Source of the DNA: JACOMS01 sp051252005
GTDB lineage: Bacteria; Pseudomonadota; Alphaproteobacteria; Caulobacterales; Maricaulaceae
NCBI GenBank assembly: GCA_051252005.1
Contig: JBPOEZ010000008.1
Coordinates: 62,001-126,000 of the forward strand
Reading direction: 5' to 3'
Length of the DNA stretch: 64,000 nt
In this document: positions 1 to 8,304 of the stretch, in pieces
How the letters are laid out: every line of letters starts with the position of its first letter
Numbering within the stretch: position 1 is the stretch's first letter
Translations under genes and position numbers: made by a program
The notes under the pieces: generated by a model
What the model was told of the DNA's origin: nothing
The model's input: only the letters and a program-made list of their open reading frames with translations
The model's database searches: none

Positions 1-1025
1 GTGGCAATGTTCAGATCATTCTTAATCGTATCACTTTGACTCCTCGTATCAGCTTGTAACTTGGGCGAGGCACTGGCGGCGTCAGCCATTATGATGAGCT
101 TGTCACTGATCGCTACATTCTGAGCAGCAAAATCGATTAAAAACGGATGGCTACTTTCCAGTATGGCCAATGTATCCATTGCCTTTTTCCGAATGGACAA
201 GGCTTCCAACAAAAGGCGCTGACCTGTTTGTTCCTGCAAATAAATAACATCTTGTTCTACCTGCTGCGTCTTAAGCTGCGCCAAGCTTTTTCGAAGCGAG
301 AGTATTTGCTGCCGAGCAGGCATGCCGGATATTTCGCGCTCGAGTGATAATATTTGTGTTCGGTGGTAATATTGCCGAGCTTCAAGCGCAATTTTGCGGG
401 CGCGGCTTGGAATGTCCAACGCGCCAAACTCCCCCATCGCATCAAGTTCAGTTGTAATATCTGCGAGGCGGGTGCGTGCGCTTGCAAGCGTTTCGCGAAG
501 TGTCTGCTGAGAAAGGGCCTGTTCGGCTGTGTTATAATTCGTGATCTCAGTGCGGAGTGCACGCAAATCACCTTCTTTTACTAACAATTCTTGCCGCGAC
601 TTTAATAGGTTTTCTTCTGTAATTATATTTTCAGGCTTATCAACCACCGTAAGCTGGGAGGCTTGTACCTTGGCAATGTCTTCGCGAAGCCGTTCGATTG
701 TCGCCGGCGCCGTGTCGATGTCGCGCTGTAAACGAATAGCGGTTTCAATCGTGCTGGCTGCGTTCTCCAGCGCCGTCCGGCCCACATCATAACTTTCCGA
801 CGCGACGGCAATTTGTTCTGGTGTGAGGTTTGGATTTTCCGCGAGCTGTTTCTTTTGCGCGTTCAGCATCGACACCGAAAAACTTGGCGGCGTTAAAGAC
901 AAATCATTACTGGTTTGCGCCAAAGCGCTAAAGCTCATCCCAAGCAAAACTAAGCAAACACAAACCCCCAGACAAAGATGGGAATTGATTTTTGTAAAAT
1001 TACGAGAGGCAGAAAACGCAGACAT
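1..1025 (-). CDS. MscK/KefA-type mechanosensitive channel, N-terminal part only
   Basis: The frame opens with ATG at 1025 and stays open to the window edge, giving 341 residues of an unfinished protein. Residues 1-36 form a secretion signal: a hydrophobic stretch ending in an ALAQ cleavage site. The rest is a Glu/Gln-rich helical coiled coil with the look of the periplasmic porin-like domain of large MscS-family channels, including SYDVGRTALENA followed by Leu/Arg heptads around IERLREDIAKVQ. Family members have a large periplasmic domain ahead of the membrane channel and release solutes on hypo-osmotic shock. The pore domain would lie beyond base 1, so the call rests on the N-terminal domain alone. 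The gene is divergent from the helicase gene, with 94 bases between the two starts. Confidence 0.78.
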   Translation of the reverse strand, partial: MSAFSASRNFTKINSHLCLGVCVCLVLLGMSFSALAQTSNDLSLTPPSFSVSMLNAQKKQLAENPNLTPEQIAVASESYDVGRTALENAASTIETAIRLQRDIDTAPATIERLREDIAKVQASQLTVVDKPENIITEENLLKSRQELLVKEGDLRALRTEITNYNTAEQALSQQTLRETLASARTRLADITTELDAMGEFGALDIPSRARKIALEARQYYHRTQILSLEREISGMPARQQILSLRKSLAQLKTQQVEQDVIYLQEQTGQRLLLEALSIRKKAMDTLAILESSHPFLIDFAAQNVAISDKLIIMADAASASPKLQADTRSQSDTIKNDLNIA

Positions 1026-1119
1026 ACCCCATACTAATGGGAAAAGGTTACTATGTCCTGACAAAATTAACCTTAATACCAGATTGCGACAACCGACAGA
1101 ATCGCGAATAGTTCTCCCT

Positions 1120-4020
1120 ATGAATTCCTCTTATAATCCGCCGAACGTCATTGCCGTTCTAGGCCCCACAAATACGGGTAAAACCCATTACGCGGTTGAA
1201 CGTATGCTAGGGCGAAGCTCGGGTGTCATTGGCCTCCCGCTTAGGCTATTGGCCCGCGAGGTCTATGATAAAATTTGCGCCATTAAAGGCCCCGCGCAAT
1301 GCGCGCTGATTACCGGAGAAGAAAAGATCGCGCCGGAACATGCGCGCTATTATGTCTGCACCGTCGAAGCTATGCCGCAAACAAAGCGCTTCGCCTTTGC
1401 CGCTATTGACGAAATACAGCTCATGAACCACCCAGAGCGCGGGCATGTTTTCACGGATAGGCTCCTGAATATGCGCGGAACCGAAGAGACATTACTGCTT
1501 GGGGCTGAGTCTGCCCGCCCGCTCATTCGTGAGCTTCTCCCAGATGCGCGCCACGAAACGCGGGAACGGTTTTCCGTTCTTACCCATAGCGGCCATATGA
1601 AACTGACACGCCTGCCCAAACGCAGCGTTATTGTCGCATTTTCTGCCGGAGAAGTTTACGCGCTCGCCGAGCTTATCCGGCGTTTTCGCGGCGGCGCGGC
1701 CATCGTCATGGGCGCTCTGTCGCCTCGGACACGCAACGCACAGGCTGAGCTCTACCAGTCCGGAGAGGTAGACTTCCTGATTGCAACAGATGCTGTCGGC
1801 ATGGGACTTAACCTCGACGCGGATCATGTCGCTTTTGCCTCTATGCGAAAATTTGACGGACGGCGACGGCGCAGGCTCACCCCGATGGAAGCCGGACAGA
1901 TCGCCGGACGGGCCGGACGGTTTCGCAATGACGGCACCTTTGGTACGACGGGCGATTGCTTGCCGATGGACTCCGAACTCGCCGCCCACATTGAGAACCA
2001 TAATTTTGATCCGATACGTTCCGCTGAGTGGCGCAACACAGCGCTAGACTTTAACTCTCCGGAAGCGCTTCTCGACAGCCTTGCAATGCCGGCCCCGCAC
2101 AAACGCCTACGCCGCGTTGCACCCGCCACCGATGAAGACGCCTTTGAGCGTATGATTCAGCAACCCGACATTCGAAGCAGCTCAAAGGATTTTAGAGCCG
2201 TAAAAAGGCTGTGGGAAATATGCCAAATCCCCGACTTTAGAAACCTCACCATCGACACACATGTGAAGCTCATTACGGACATTTATCACCAGATCCTGTC
2301 CAACAATGGCAAAATTCCCGACGAATTCCTCAGGTCACGTATGGCAAGGCTCAATCATACGGAAGGCGGCGTCGATATTTTGTCCGTAAGGCTTGCTCAA
2401 ATACGCACATGGACGTATTGCGTTAATAGGCCCTCTTGGGTCAAAGATACGAATTATTGGGTAAACGAAGCAAGAGCCGTTGAAGATACACTATCGGATG
2501 CGCTACATGAGAGATTAACCGCGCGATTTGTGGATCGGCGCACAAGTGCATTACTTAAAGGCATGGGACAGAATACATATATGGAAACTACCATTAAAGA
2601 TAATGGCGACGTTTGGGTCGGCGAGCATAAAATCGGCCACCTTGACGGCCTCACCTTCAAAATTGATGCTAGCGGATCTGACCTCGAAGCCAAAGCTCTA
2701 CAAGCCACAGCTGACAAAGCCATTAGTCCGGAAGTTAATCGCCGCCTGACCAGTATTTGCGCCGGACAACATGCTATTTTCACCCTGTCAAATGATGGCC
2801 ACATCTTATGGGGCGGAAAACGCATCGGTAAAATTTCCAATGGCGGCACTATATTTAACCCAGATGCAACTTTAGTCGGCGGCGAGTTAGGCGATCCTAA
2901 TTTAAAATCTCTGACCGAAGATCGTATGCGGGACTTCTTGCGCGGCGAAGTCGCGAACAAACTCGGTTGTCTATCGGCCCTGAAAACGTTGAGCGCTAGC
3001 GAAAACCCTGAGACCAAACCAGAAGCCAAAGGCTTTGCCTATCAAATGCTTGAAAATGACGGCTACATTGACCGTAAACAAGACGGCAAATTGGTCTTTG
3101 ATCTGGACGCGGATGCGCGCCGTCAACTCCGCGAAGTCGGTGTGACCTTTGGTCAATATGATGTTTATCTGCGCGATCTTATGAAGCCTAAACCCGCGCT
3201 GCTGTTAAGCCTTCTTGCCGCCTACGGCGCAGGCGGAAACGGTAAACCTTTTGTACCTTTTGCCGGCGTGACATCTTTACCTAATACAGGCGACCACGAC
3301 AGCAAGCTCTATGACCAAACGGCGATTGCCCGCGCGGGTTACCGCGCGTGCGGCCCCCGCATTATCCGGTTTGACATTCTGAACCGGCTCGCCAATATTT
3401 TTCGCCAAGCCCAAGTCGAAAGCGGCTCGCGAAGGTTCCAAATTATGCAAGAAATGCTCGCTTTGCTCGGCTGTAATTACGAGGATATGCAAGGCGTTCT
3501 TACGGATCTTGGCTTTAAATCCGAGACCTTAGAGGCTCCGGCAGCACCTGAGGTCTCGGCCACTGAAACAGAAGTCGAGACGGACGCGCCTAAAAGTGAA
3601 CCGGACGCAGCAGCGCCGCTCGAAGCTCCAACAGCCGAAGCCCCCGTAGAAGGCAAAGCCGAAAGCGCCGCGCCGCCGAAGCTTATAAAACAAAAGCCCA
3701 AACAAAAACCGCTCAACGTCTTTCATCACAAAGATACGGACGCGGACGGCAATGCCATTCAGCGCGAAAACCGAGAATTTTGGTTCATGCCGTATAAGTC
3801 GAAGAGAAAGCCGCAGGCCCGCAACGGCCAAAAACGCTCAGAGAGCCAACGCGGGAAAAACAAACCCGGCCAAGATAAGCACAGCCAAAATAAATCGCGG
3901 CATGGCAAGTCAAAGCCAGACAAGGCGGCGCAGGAAAAATACCGGATGCAGGAGCAAAAGCGTATGGAAGACTCGCCTTTTGCCGCCCTTGCCGCTCTTA
4001 AGAATACAACAAAAAAATAG
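1120..4020 (+). CDS. SUV3-like ATP-dependent RNA helicase
   Basis: A 966-residue superfamily 2 helicase of the bacterial SUV3/MgpS type, expected to unwind RNA in the cytoplasm. Walker A GPTNTGKT is at residues 15-22, the Walker B-type DEIQ at 97-100, and motif VI QIAGRAGRF starts near residue 260. The frame is open 99 codons further upstream, but that part lacks helicase features and overlaps the divergent channel gene. The ATG at 1120 places the first conserved strand about nine residues in, as is usual in the family. From about residue 800 the protein turns into an Ala/Pro/Glu linker and then a Lys/Gln/Arg-rich tail, probably disordered and nucleic-acid binding. It heads a group with an S4 protein, fdxA and cdnL, an arrangement often seen in alphaproteobacteria. 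Confidence 0.9.
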   Translation: MNSSYNPPNVIAVLGPTNTGKTHYAVERMLGRSSGVIGLPLRLLAREVYDKICAIKGPAQCALITGEEKIAPEHARYYVCTVEAMPQTKRFAFAAIDEIQLMNHPERGHVFTDRLLNMRGTEETLLLGAESARPLIRELLPDARHETRERFSVLTHSGHMKLTRLPKRSVIVAFSAGEVYALAELIRRFRGGAAIVMGALSPRTRNAQAELYQSGEVDFLIATDAVGMGLNLDADHVAFASMRKFDGRRRRRLTPMEAGQIAGRAGRFRNDGTFGTTGDCLPMDSELAAHIENHNFDPIRSAEWRNTALDFNSPEALLDSLAMPAPHKRLRRVAPATDEDAFERMIQQPDIRSSSKDFRAVKRLWEICQIPDFRNLTIDTHVKLITDIYHQILSNNGKIPDEFLRSRMARLNHTEGGVDILSVRLAQIRTWTYCVNRPSWVKDTNYWVNEARAVEDTLSDALHERLTARFVDRRTSALLKGMGQNTYMETTIKDNGDVWVGEHKIGHLDGLTFKIDASGSDLEAKALQATADKAISPEVNRRLTSICAGQHAIFTLSNDGHILWGGKRIGKISNGGTIFNPDATLVGGELGDPNLKSLTEDRMRDFLRGEVANKLGCLSALKTLSASENPETKPEAKGFAYQMLENDGYIDRKQDGKLVFDLDADARRQLREVGVTFGQYDVYLRDLMKPKPALLLSLLAAYGAGGNGKPFVPFAGVTSLPNTGDHDSKLYDQTAIARAGYRACGPRIIRFDILNRLANIFRQAQVESGSRRFQIMQEMLALLGCNYEDMQGVLTDLGFKSETLEAPAAPEVSATETEVETDAPKSEPDAAAPLEAPTAEAPVEGKAESAAPPKLIKQKPKQKPLNVFHHKDTDADGNAIQRENREFWFMPYKSKRKPQARNGQKRSESQRGKNKPGQDKHSQNKSRHGKSKPDKAAQEKYRMQEQKRMEDSPFAALAALKNTTKK

Positions 4021-4033
4021 GATTGAGCTGAAT

Positions 4034-4357
4034 TTGCCAAACATAAAGCATGTTTCAAATAGTGATCTGCATACGCAATATCAGCGCCTTGATGTTTGGC
4101 TGTTTCGAACACGGCTTTTAAAAACCCGTAGTTTTGCTACGAAAATGATCTTGAAAGGTAAAGTTAGGATCACCCGCCGCGGCGTTACCGAGCGCACAGT
4201 CAAAGCGCATGTTAAATTACGCCCAGGAGACAGGGCGCTTTTCATGCGCGGCGATACTCTTATTCATGTTGAAATGGTAGCGACCGCAGACCGTAGAGGC
4301 CCTGCGAAAGAAGCGCAAACGCTATACCGCATTCTCCCTCTAGACGTGAAGGCTTAA
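4034..4357 (+). CDS. S4-domain RNA-binding protein, Hsp15-like
   Basis: A small basic protein of about 107 residues with an S4 RNA-binding fold. The motif begins at RLDVWLFRTRLLKTRS (residue 18 onward) and continues with GKVRITRRG. Hsp15-type S4 proteins bind stalled 50S subunits or other structured RNA, so a role in translation quality control is likely but inferred. No ATG lies between the helicase stop and the S4 motif in this frame. The TTG at 4034, preceded by AGGA eleven bases upstream, is the best start, and CTG at 4028 is an alternative. The gene begins 13 bases after the helicase stop, so the two are probably cotranscribed. The pairing of a helicase and an S4 protein suggests a shared job on RNA. 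Confidence 0.82.
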   Translation: MPNIKHVSNSDLHTQYQRLDVWLFRTRLLKTRSFATKMILKGKVRITRRGVTERTVKAHVKLRPGDRALFMRGDTLIHVEMVATADRRGPAKEAQTLYRILPLDVKA

Positions 4358-4443
4358 CCACAAGTGGCACACGAGGCAAAACTGACAGTTGACTTTTTGC
4401 TCTTAAGTCGCCACATCGCTTTCGGAAAATAGCCGAGACCCTT

Positions 4444-4791
4444 ATGACCTATATTGTCAAAGACGAATGTATCAAATGTAAGTTCATGGACTGCGTAGAA
4501 GTCTGTCCAGTGGACTGCTTCTACGAAGGCGAGAACATGCTCGTCATTCATCCTGATGAATGTATTGATTGCGGCGTCTGTGAACCGGAATGCCCTGTCG
4601 ATGCGATCGTGCCAGACACGGAAGACGATCCGGACGGAAAGTGGCTCGAGATCAATTCGAAATACGCCGAAGTCTGGCCAGTCATCACCGTCAAAGGCAC
4701 GCCGCCCGAAGACCGCGAAGCGTTCGAATCCGAAACAGGTAAGTTCGAAAAATATTTCAGCGACAAACCCGGTACAAGCACTCTGTCGTAA
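4444..4791 (+). CDS. fdxA: Seven-iron ferredoxin FdxA
   Basis: A 115-residue ferredoxin with one [3Fe-4S] and one [4Fe-4S] cluster, closely following the Azotobacter ferredoxin I pattern. By that pattern C9, C17 and C50 hold the three-iron cluster, and C21, C40, C43 and C46 hold the four-iron cluster. C12 and C25 are the free cysteines. The acidic C-terminal half is typical of the family. It is a soluble one-electron carrier, and its partner enzymes cannot be read from the sequence. It sits between the S4 gene and the CarD-type regulator gene, a common order in alphaproteobacteria. Confidence 0.96.
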   Translation: MTYIVKDECIKCKFMDCVEVCPVDCFYEGENMLVIHPDECIDCGVCEPECPVDAIVPDTEDDPDGKWLEINSKYAEVWPVITVKGTPPEDREAFESETGKFEKYFSDKPGTSTLS

Positions 4792-4968
4792 TTTTTTACC
4801 CTTCCAGCGCGATAAATGTCACTTTTGTGAAGCATCTTGGTGGATTTTTAGCAATTTTCATGGTATAGAGTTTGCATATTGAACGGCGCGGGCCTTAATT
4901 TTGACCGCGCCGTTCGTTTATTTAAAGACCAGCTGACTCCACTCAGCACATTCACAGGGCAAACTCCT

Positions 4969-5583
4969 ATGGCAACTCCAAAATCACCGTCCAGAAAACG
5001 TGGCGGTTCTAAGAAAACTAAGCTCAAAAAAGCAAATTTCAAACCAGGGCAATATATTGTCTATCCAGCGCACGGTGTCGGCCAAGTCACTGCGATTGAA
5101 CAGGAAGTCATCGCCGGATTCGATATTGAAGTTTTTGTTGTCTTATTTGAGCAAGATAAAATGACTCTCCGCGTCCCAACGCTAAAAGCCGCGAACTCCG
5201 GTATGCGTGCACTCTCTAATGAAAACATCTTGAAAGACTCGTTTACGACCCTAAAAGGCCGCGCTCGTATCAAGCGCACTATGTGGAGCCGCCGAGCGCA
5301 GGAATATGAAGCCAAGATCAACTCTGGCGACCTTATTCTTGTCTCCGAAGTTGTGCGGGATTTGCACCGCGGCGAAACACAGCCGGATCAATCTTATTCA
5401 GAACGCCAGCTTTATGAAAGTGCGCTTGATCGTATGGTTCGCGAAGTTGCAGCAATCAATAAGGTTGACCGCGGCGTAGCCCTCAATGAAGTGCTTGAAA
5501 CACTAACAAAAGCGCGTACGCGTCAGGCCGCGAAAGCCGCCAAAGACGCGGAGAAAGCCGAAGACGGTGAAGCCGCCGCCTAA
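4969..5583 (+). CDS. cdnL: CarD/CdnL-family RNA polymerase-binding regulator
   Basis: A 204-residue protein with a lysine-rich N-terminus, then a CarD/TRCF RNA-polymerase-interacting domain (about residues 20-85: FKPGQYIVYPAHGVGQVTAI and following) and a helical DNA-binding C-terminal domain. Family members bind the RNA polymerase beta subunit and stabilise open complexes at rRNA and biosynthetic promoters. The last 25 residues are an Ala/Lys/Glu tail. The ATG at 4969 is chosen because the upstream in-frame codons encode nothing family-like. A strong intrinsic terminator follows 31 bases after the stop and ends the helicase-S4-fdxA-cdnL group. Confidence 0.93.
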   Translation: MATPKSPSRKRGGSKKTKLKKANFKPGQYIVYPAHGVGQVTAIEQEVIAGFDIEVFVVLFEQDKMTLRVPTLKAANSGMRALSNENILKDSFTTLKGRARIKRTMWSRRAQEYEAKINSGDLILVSEVVRDLHRGETQPDQSYSERQLYESALDRMVREVAAINKVDRGVALNEVLETLTKARTRQAAKAAKDAEKAEDGEAAA

Positions 5584-5614
5584 AACGTCTCACAGTTTAA
5601 TACTATATTTTCCT

Positions 5615-5636
5615 AAGGGCCCTTCGGGGCCCTTTT
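5615..5636 (+). terminator. Intrinsic terminator after cdnL
   Basis: A perfect 8-bp inverted repeat (AAGGGCCC / GGGCCCTT) closes a TTCG tetraloop and runs straight into a short T tract. It lies 31 bases after the cdnL stop and well before the next start. Confidence 0.88.
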
Positions 5637-5720
5637 GCATATGCGGATAACAGCTGATGGTATTTACGCCCGTTTGGAAACACGCTAGAGTTACAACCAA
5701 GCCAACGCTGTGAGGACTAT

Positions 5721-7379
5721 ATGATACGCACCGCCAGACATCGTTCCCTATTAGTCTCCTGCGTAGCGGCAACCGCCCTAGTCGCATCATGCGGTGGCGG
5801 GTCAAGCTCGTCAACGCCCGCCCCTGTCATTCCCACACCGCCGGGAAGTTCTGGGCCAACGTGGACTGCTGGAACATTTGCTGCGGAAAGTCAGTTCAAA
5901 AACCGCTGTGCCGCCCCGCGCTCTGGCACCAACCCTGCGACTGGAAATGCTTACCCTGATGTGGCGGGTTCAACCCTGCATGAAAATCACTGGCTCCGCT
6001 CTTGGAGTAATAATACTTATTTGTGGTATAATGAAATTCCCGACCAAAATCCGGCTAATTTTTCTGACCGCTTAGCCTATTTCGGCACCCTCAAAACTTC
6101 TGCGACAACGGCATCCGGTACGCCCGTCGATCAGTTCCACTTCACCCAAAATACAGCTGAGTATCAAGAGCGCGTCTCAAGCGGAGCGTCCGCAGGCTAC
6201 GGCTTTGACCTCGCCTTATTGCGAAGCTCCCCGCCTCGCGACATTCGCATTGCTTACACAGACCCCAACACGCCAGCCTCCGCCGCCAATATATCGCGCG
6301 GGGCTATTATCTTAGAAGTTGATGGTGTCGACGCTGTTAATGGCGGCACGCAAGCCGATGTCGATACGCTAAACAGCGCCCTCTTCCCAAGCGGTGCAGG
6401 CGAAAGCCATACCCTTAAAATTCGTGACCTCGGCGCCGCTCAGACCCGCACCGTCACGCTCACTTCGCAAATCGTTACATCGAGCCCTGTGAACAAAACC
6501 GAAATCATAGATACGCCGACTGGAAAAGTCGGATATATTCTCTTCAACACATTCGGCACATCTATCGCCGAGGAACATATCGTCGATGCCATGGCGGATA
6601 TGAGCACAGCCAATGTTAGCGACCTCGTCATTGATCTGCGTTATAATGGCGGCGGCTTTCTCGCTATCTCATCGCAGCTTGGCTACATGGTAGCGGGTAA
6701 TGCGCGCACAAGCGGACAGACATTTGACTCGCTTAAATTCAATAACAAACACCCATCAATTAATCCCGTTACCGGAGATCCAATTACGCCGACACCGTTC
6801 TATAATCAGACCCTAGGGTTTTCACTCAATGAAGGCCAAAGCTTACCTAGCCTGAATCTAAACCGCGTCTTTATTCTGTCCACTGACGGCACATGCTCAG
6901 CCAGCGAAGCCTTGATCAATGGCCTGCGCGGTGTGGACGTCGAAGTTATCCTCATCGGCACAACAACTTGCGGCAAACCATACGGATTCTACGCCACAGA
7001 TAATTGCGGCGAGACCTATTTCACCATTCAGTTCAAAGGCGAAAACGATAAAGGCTTTGGTGATTATTCTGACGGATTTACCCCCGCTAACGCCGCGCAA
7101 AATTTCGGCGAAGTCATCACAGGCTGCGCCGTGCCTGACGATTTCGGCAATGCTCTTGGCGACGAAAACGAAGCTCAGCTTTCTGCCGCGCTGTCCTATC
7201 GCAGCACGGGCACATGCCCAGTCACAAGCGCTAGCCAAAAAGCGGCCATCACCTACGCGAACTCAAATGCCGCGATGCCAGGTGACCTCTTAGCCGACCC
7301 GCGTGTTCAAAACCGGATGCGGTTTGAAAACATCCGTATCGAAAATCTTCCCGAGCCTAAAAATAGCCAAAATCCATGA
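5721..7379 (+). CDS. S41-family serine protease lipoprotein
   Basis: A 552-residue predicted lipoprotein. The signal peptide ends in a VASC lipobox, followed by a Gly/Ser/Pro linker. The body looks like a C-terminal-processing (tail-specific) protease: a degenerate PDZ-like region at about 160-240, strand and turn VIDLRYNGGG near residue 305, and a Ser-Lys catalytic dyad with Ser395 in TCSASE and Lys419 in TCGKPYG. The dyad spacing of 24 fits the family. It should act in the periplasm, and its substrates are unknown. GAGG lies 6 bases before the ATG. The stop overlaps the start of the next small lipoprotein gene by four bases, so the two are translationally coupled. Confidence 0.9.
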   Translation: MIRTARHRSLLVSCVAATALVASCGGGSSSSTPAPVIPTPPGSSGPTWTAGTFAAESQFKNRCAAPRSGTNPATGNAYPDVAGSTLHENHWLRSWSNNTYLWYNEIPDQNPANFSDRLAYFGTLKTSATTASGTPVDQFHFTQNTAEYQERVSSGASAGYGFDLALLRSSPPRDIRIAYTDPNTPASAANISRGAIILEVDGVDAVNGGTQADVDTLNSALFPSGAGESHTLKIRDLGAAQTRTVTLTSQIVTSSPVNKTEIIDTPTGKVGYILFNTFGTSIAEEHIVDAMADMSTANVSDLVIDLRYNGGGFLAISSQLGYMVAGNARTSGQTFDSLKFNNKHPSINPVTGDPITPTPFYNQTLGFSLNEGQSLPSLNLNRVFILSTDGTCSASEALINGLRGVDVEVILIGTTTCGKPYGFYATDNCGETYFTIQFKGENDKGFGDYSDGFTPANAAQNFGEVITGCAVPDDFGNALGDENEAQLSAALSYRSTGTCPVTSASQKAAITYANSNAAMPGDLLADPRVQNRMRFENIRIENLPEPKNSQNP

Positions 7380-7750
7380 TTAAACTGGCGTGGATATTTA
7401 CAGGAATTTTTGGCCTTGGCCTCTCCGCATGTAGTAGTCTGGACACTAACGCCATGACGGACGCGCGTTTAATTTCGCCGTCCGCGGACACTCATATCGA
7501 GATCACCGCCGCTGTGACTACGGCTTTAAGCGGCGCAAAGGTAACTATCGCGAGCGACGCTTTAACCCGTAAAAGCACGCTGATCATTGACCCGCCCGGC
7601 AGCAATATGCCCAGCGCAGCAGGCCAAATCATGGGCCGCCCTGATCACTTTGACCTCAAACTCTCCGGAAAACGCTGCGTCTTAATCCACCGCCAAACGG
7701 GCGAAATTTACACACTCAAAACCGCGACGTGCCGCGCGGTTACAATGTAG
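7376..7750 (+). CDS. Small lipoprotein of unknown function
   Basis: A 124-residue protein whose signal peptide ends in a lipobox (GLSAC, lipidated Cys19). No domain is recognised. The mature part is mildly hydrophobic and probably beta-rich, with two later cysteines (GKRCVL and TATCRA) that could pair. It overlaps the S41 protease gene by four bases (ATGA), so it is almost certainly cotranscribed. A role as partner, inhibitor or anchor of the protease is a guess from position only. Confidence 0.75.
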   Translation: MIKLAWIFTGIFGLGLSACSSLDTNAMTDARLISPSADTHIEITAAVTTALSGAKVTIASDALTRKSTLIIDPPGSNMPSAAGQIMGRPDHFDLKLSGKRCVLIHRQTGEIYTLKTATCRAVTM

Positions 7751-7765
7751 CAGCAAGGGACTGCG

Positions 7766-8290
7766 TTAGCGCATTCCGAACCGAATAACGCATTCCGTAG
7801 ACAATGTGACGATCGCTAAGATGACTTTGGTTAACCGCGACTCTCCCGAAAGCTGACTGGCGGCGTGATCACGGTGAGATTTCTCGTCTTCAATAATTTT
7901 TGAAACACACTCTGCGGCGGAAAGGTCGTTCAGCGACAATGTCTCAACTTGATGTTCAAGATGTTCCAACACGACAGTCTCTACGGCGTATGTCGTTGCA
8001 TGTACGGCTTTAGGCCCAATTAAACCCGTGACAAATCCAAGCGCGAAGCCGCCAATGCCGCAAAGGTGATAACTAAGACAGCGGCGAAGGTCGTTCTGGT
8101 TAAGCCAAGCTTGAAATATCCGCCGATGTTCAAGTTCATGCTCAAGATTGTGTGAAAGCTCCGCTCTCAATGATGGCGCGCGGAGGGTCGTTGATATGAT
8201 CTGTGCGCGGTAAATATTCACCGCACCGTTCTCCCCCGCATGATCAACCTTGATCATTTTCTCAGAGATTGAGTCAGCGCGGCGAGACAT
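7766..8290 (-). CDS. coq7: Coq7-type demethoxyubiquinone hydroxylase, first copy
   Basis: A 174-residue di-iron hydroxylase of the Coq7 family, which adds the C6 hydroxyl to the ubiquinone ring on the membrane surface. The expected ligands are present: E20 in DHAGEN, E52 and H55 in EHELEH, E104 in the YAVETVV stretch, and E136 and H139 in EDEKSH. It is shorter than the second copy at 26805-27377 and clearly divergent from it. The duplication raises the question whether one copy acts on another quinone precursor. It begins 14 bases after the gyrB stop on the same strand and may be read from the gyrB transcript. Confidence 0.85.
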   Translation of the reverse strand: MSRRADSISEKMIKVDHAGENGAVNIYRAQIISTTLRAPSLRAELSHNLEHELEHRRIFQAWLNQNDLRRCLSYHLCGIGGFALGFVTGLIGPKAVHATTYAVETVVLEHLEHQVETLSLNDLSAAECVSKIIEDEKSHRDHAASQLSGESRLTKVILAIVTLSTECVIRFGMR

Positions 8291-8304
8291 GTCAAAGCAA
8301 TTAA

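Noticed and set aside
823..1119. Upstream extension of the helicase frame by 99 codons
   Set aside because: It overlaps the divergent MscK-type gene, has no helicase features, and the ATG at 1120 gives the normal family start.
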